From the NCBI GenBank assembly GCA_003529305.1, contig DPWC01000226.1, positions 1 to 6,956 on the forward strand: DNA of 6,956 bases, written 5' to 3'. The notes under the pieces were generated by a model, which was not told the DNA's origin, ran no database searches, and saw only the letters and a program-made list of their open reading frames with translations. The stretch's first letter is position 1, and each line of letters starts with the position of its first letter. The stretch comes from Actinomycetota bacterium (lineage in GTDB: Bacteria > Actinomycetota > Actinomycetes > UBA12327). Shown here one piece after another: positions 5,236-6,956 of this stretch. The translations under genes and the position numbers were made by a program.

Positions 5236-6569
5236 CGCACGACGGCCCGGATGGATTCGATAGCCGCTGCGGTCATAGTGCGGACATCGTCATCACTCAT
5301 AGCCAGTGGGGGCATGAGGACGACAACATCGCTAAGCGGGCGGGTGAGAACCCCGAGCGTGCGCATGTGTTGACACACGGCGAATCCCGTGCGATCCACA
5401 CCGTCAACGGGCGCGACCTCGATACCGGTCATCGTGCCGATGCGACGCACTTCCACGACGCGGTCGTCGCCATGGAGAACAGCGAGTTCTTCGGCGATCA
5501 CCTCACCGATGTGAGCCGCGTGGGCCACCGTGTTGCGCTGATCCATCAGGTGCAAGTTGGCGATGGCGGCGGCGCAGCACAGCGGGTTGGCGGTGTACGA
5601 GTGGCCATGGAAGAAGGTTCGCCCGCTAGTGGGCGCGCCGAGGAAAGATTCGTAGACCGATTCGCTGGCCATGACCGCCGACAGCGGCAGATAGCCACCG
5701 GTAATGCCCTTGCCCAGTGTGAGCAGATCCGGCTCCACACCGGCACGATCCACCGCCCACATGGATCCAGTTCGGCCCAAGCCAGTAGCCACCTCGTCAA
5801 CGATCATCAGAGTGTCGAATTCATCGCACAGTTGGCGAACACCCATGACGAATGACGCATCGTGGGTGAGCATGCCAGCGGCGGCTTGCACCAAGGGCTC
5901 AATGACGATGCCGCAGATTCGTTGCCCGTCTCGTTCCAGCAATTCGCGCATCTGCTGGAGAACTTCTGCCGCGCGCTCGGCCCGAGTCTGGCCTTCACGA
6001 AGGATGCCTGGCGAGTCCGCCATGACGGTGGCTAGAAGCAATGGTCGGTAGGTCGCATGAAACTGCTCAATGCCACCGACGCTGACTGCACCAAGGGTGT
6101 CGCCGTGGTAGCCCTCGGCGATGTGGAGGTAGAGGGGTCGGTGTTGCCCTCGTTGGGCGGCCGACTGGAACGCCATCTTGATGGCCGCCTCAACAGAGGA
6201 TGCACCGTCTGAACTGAAAAAGGCTCGAGTCAAGCGTTGCGGCGTGCGCGCCACGAGCATTTCGGCTAACTCGATCCCAGTCTCATGGGTGGAGCCCAGG
6301 AATGTGGTGTGGCCGAGCCGCTCAAGTTGGTCGCGGATCGCTTGGTCAATCTCTGGCACACGATGACCGTGGACATTGACCCATAAGGAGGAGTTGCCAT
6401 CGAGGTAGGAGCGCCCCTGGGTGTCGAACACGCGCATGCCCTCGGCGCGGTCGATGACCAGTGGATCGTCGTCGGGCCATACCGCGTGTTGCGTGAAGGG
6501 ATGCCACACGCTGCTCGCATCGCGCTCCAGCAGGTCACGGGTTCGGCGCTCGGCCTCGGAGGCATTCAT
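5232..6569 (-). CDS. bioA: Adenosylmethionine-8-amino-7-oxononanoate aminotransferase BioA
   Basis: BioA is the PLP enzyme that transaminates KAPA to diaminopelargonic acid using S-adenosylmethionine as amino donor. The 445-residue protein begins the catalytic region with VWHPFTQ (21-27), then has LDGNSSLWVNVHGH (56-69), the phosphate-binding SSDGASSVEAA (119-129), GYHGDTLGA (153-161), EPLVQAAAGM (224-233), the cofactor Asp in VDEVATGLGRTG (Asp258) and the Schiff-base Lys287 in LGKGITGGYLPLSAV, followed by FFHGHSYTANPL (319-330). The frame extends upstream to 6692, but that would overlap the divergent pdtaS-like gene and adds sequence the family lacks. ATG 6567-6569 gives the normal length and has GAGGA about 10 nt ahead. 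It is the first gene of the operon and overlaps bioF by 4 nt. Confidence 0.96.
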   Translation of the reverse strand: MNASEAERRTRDLLERDASSVWHPFTQHAVWPDDDPLVIDRAEGMRVFDTQGRSYLDGNSSLWVNVHGHRVPEIDQAIRDQLERLGHTTFLGSTHETGIELAEMLVARTPQRLTRAFFSSDGASSVEAAIKMAFQSAAQRGQHRPLYLHIAEGYHGDTLGAVSVGGIEQFHATYRPLLLATVMADSPGILREGQTRAERAAEVLQQMRELLERDGQRICGIVIEPLVQAAAGMLTHDASFVMGVRQLCDEFDTLMIVDEVATGLGRTGSMWAVDRAGVEPDLLTLGKGITGGYLPLSAVMASESVYESFLGAPTSGRTFFHGHSYTANPLCCAAAIANLHLMDQRNTVAHAAHIGEVIAEELAVLHGDDRVVEVRRIGTMTGIEVAPVDGVDRTGFAVCQHMRTLGVLTRPLSDVVVLMPPLAMSDDDVRTMTAAAIESIRAVVR

Positions 6570-6572
6570 GGC

Positions 6573-6583
6573 GCCGCCATCCT
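6573..6583 (-). promoter_or_regulatory. AGGATGGCGGC word ahead of bioA, identical to one ahead of the carrier gene
   Basis: On the minus strand AGGATGGCGGC ends 3 nt before the bioA ATG. The same 11 bases occur on the plus strand at 575-585, directly before the ATG of the biotin carrier gene. Extended by one base it reads GAGGAT, a possible -10 of the ANNNT type with a start about 3 nt ahead of the ATG; it could also be the bioA ribosome site. The role is uncertain. Confidence 0.35.
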
Positions 6584-6589
6584 CGCACC

Positions 6590-6604
6590 GCGACGCCTTG
6601 TCGC
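6590..6604. promoter_or_regulatory. Inverted repeat GCGAC-N5-GTCGC in the bioA/pdtaS divergent spacer
   Basis: A perfect 5-bp inverted repeat with a 5-bp centre (GCCTT) lies in the middle of the 54-bp spacer, upstream of both start codons. It overlaps the expected -35 position of the rightward promoter and lies close to that of the leftward one, so it could be an operator for either gene. It does not match the BirA or BioQ operator patterns I know. In GC-rich DNA an element this short can arise by chance. Confidence 0.3.
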
Positions 6605-6611
6605 CCCCGCC

Positions 6612-6617
6612 TACCCT
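6612..6617 (+). promoter_or_regulatory. Putative -10 box for leaderless transcription of the pdtaS-like gene
   Basis: TACCCT fits TANNNT and is separated by six bases from GTG 6624, the same spacing as TAGGAT to the ATG of the biotin carrier gene. It suggests a transcript starting at the G of the start codon. A weak -35 (GCGACG, 6590-6595) lies 16 bp upstream, overlapping the inverted repeat. There is no convincing purine-rich ribosome site apart from the run of G just before GTG. Confidence 0.45.
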
Positions 6618-6623
6618 TGGGGG

Positions 6624-6956
6624 GTGCCTGCCCTTGATGCCCTTGTGCGGTCTCGAACGGACCTGACAACAGCCGACCTCGAGAGCCTGCACCTCCTTCT
6701 GGGCGAGTGGCAGCTGGTCGCCGATTTATCGTTCGCCGATTTGGTCCTGTGGGTGCCCACGCGCGGCGGTTCGGGGTTTGTGGCCGTGGCCCATGTGCGC
6801 CCGACAACGGCAGCAACTGCCTTGCCGGGGGATCAGATCGGGCGCGAAGCTGATCGCGACGAGGTTGCCGAGGTGGCGCGGGCCGCCGGTAGTGGCGGGA
6901 TCGTTGGGCAGCGCGCGATTGCGGTACAACGCGCCGGTCGCACGATCGCTGTCATT
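6624..6956 (+). CDS. pdtaS: PdtaS-like two-component sensor histidine kinase, N-terminal part (3' end outside window)
   Basis: A GTG start at 6624 opens a frame that continues without a stop to the last base, 111 residues. Residues 23-45 (HLLLGEWQLVADLSFADL then VLWVP) are very close to the N-terminal GAF domain of mycobacterial PdtaS (Rv3220c), and the following VAVAHVRPTTAATAL and READRDEVAEV also fit that domain. PdtaS is a soluble kinase of the HisKA_2 type that phosphorylates the ANTAR antiterminator PdtaR. The kinase domains lie beyond the window, so the assignment rests on the N-terminus only. The gene is divergent from bioA with 54 bp between start codons. Codons and GC content look like its neighbours. 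In Mycobacterium this gene follows the TB7.3 carrier gene directly, which supports the identification. Confidence 0.75.
   Translation, partial: MPALDALVRSRTDLTTADLESLHLLLGEWQLVADLSFADLVLWVPTRGGSGFVAVAHVRPTTAATALPGDQIGREADRDEVAEVARAAGSGGIVGQRAIAVQRAGRTIAVI

Noticed and set aside
4447..5373. 308-codon plus-strand open frame opposite bioF and the end of bioA
   Set aside because: It lies antisense to well-supported biotin genes, its translation is low-complexity and rich in Gly, His and Gln with no known domain, and long antisense frames are expected opposite GC-rich coding sequence.
5367..5855. 162-codon plus-strand open frame opposite bioA
   Set aside because: It is antisense to the conserved catalytic core of bioA, with no recognisable motif or credible start signal.
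6570..6692. N-terminal extension of bioA to an ATG at 6692
   Set aside because: It would overlap the divergent pdtaS-like gene and its promoter. The extra residues (Gly, Arg and Cys rich) are not part of the BioA family.
6535..6929. Minus-strand open frames over the right end of the window
   Set aside because: The plus-strand frame from GTG 6624 encodes a recognisable GAF-type N-terminus of PdtaS; the reverse frames are Arg/Pro-rich shadows.

Overview
The window looks like a piece of a high-GC actinobacterial chromosome. The lineage pointers are a 72-residue biotinylated single-domain carrier protein of the mycobacterial TB7.3 (Rv3221c) type, the N-terminus of a PdtaS-like (Rv3220c) sensor kinase, an actinobacterial-type bioAFDB cluster, and behind bioB a small Cys-rich protein that I recognise as BsaP (Rv1590 family). 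Several genes start with GTG, and at least two plus-strand genes have a TANNNT box exactly where a leaderless transcript would need it. I cannot name the genus.

Layout. Plus strand: the 3' end of an HD-domain hydrolase gene (1-552), the small biotin carrier gene (586-804), a short spacer with a 14-bp tandem repeat, and a PilT-type ATPase gene (898-1989). Its stop lies 9 bp from the stop of a convergent minus-strand operon. Minus strand, in transcription order: bioA (6569-5232), bioF (5235-4039), bioD (4042-3290), bioB (3293-2232), bsaP (2235-1999). All four junctions are 4-nt ATGA or GTGA overlaps, so the five genes form one tightly coupled unit. Upstream of bioA, after a 54-bp divergent spacer, the plus-strand pdtaS-like gene begins at 6624 and runs off the window.

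Function. BioF joins pimeloyl thioester and alanine to make KAPA; BioA transaminates KAPA to DAPA; BioD closes the ureido ring to dethiobiotin; BioB inserts sulfur. The best finding is at that last step. BioB keeps the radical-SAM CxxxCxxC triad, but the position matching the E. coli [2Fe-2S] ligand Cys128 is Ala164, and a second Cys sits beside the Cys188 equivalent. The operon ends with BsaP, reported as an obligatory partner of mycobacterial BioB. The bioB-bsaP junction is built from four 9-bp tandem repeats that give bsaP five possible in-frame starts. The biotin carrier gene and bioA also share an identical 11-bp word just before their start codons.

The carrier gene and pdtaS, which are adjacent in Mycobacterium, here flank the pilT and biotin block. 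No gene-free stretch longer than 300 bases exists in the window.
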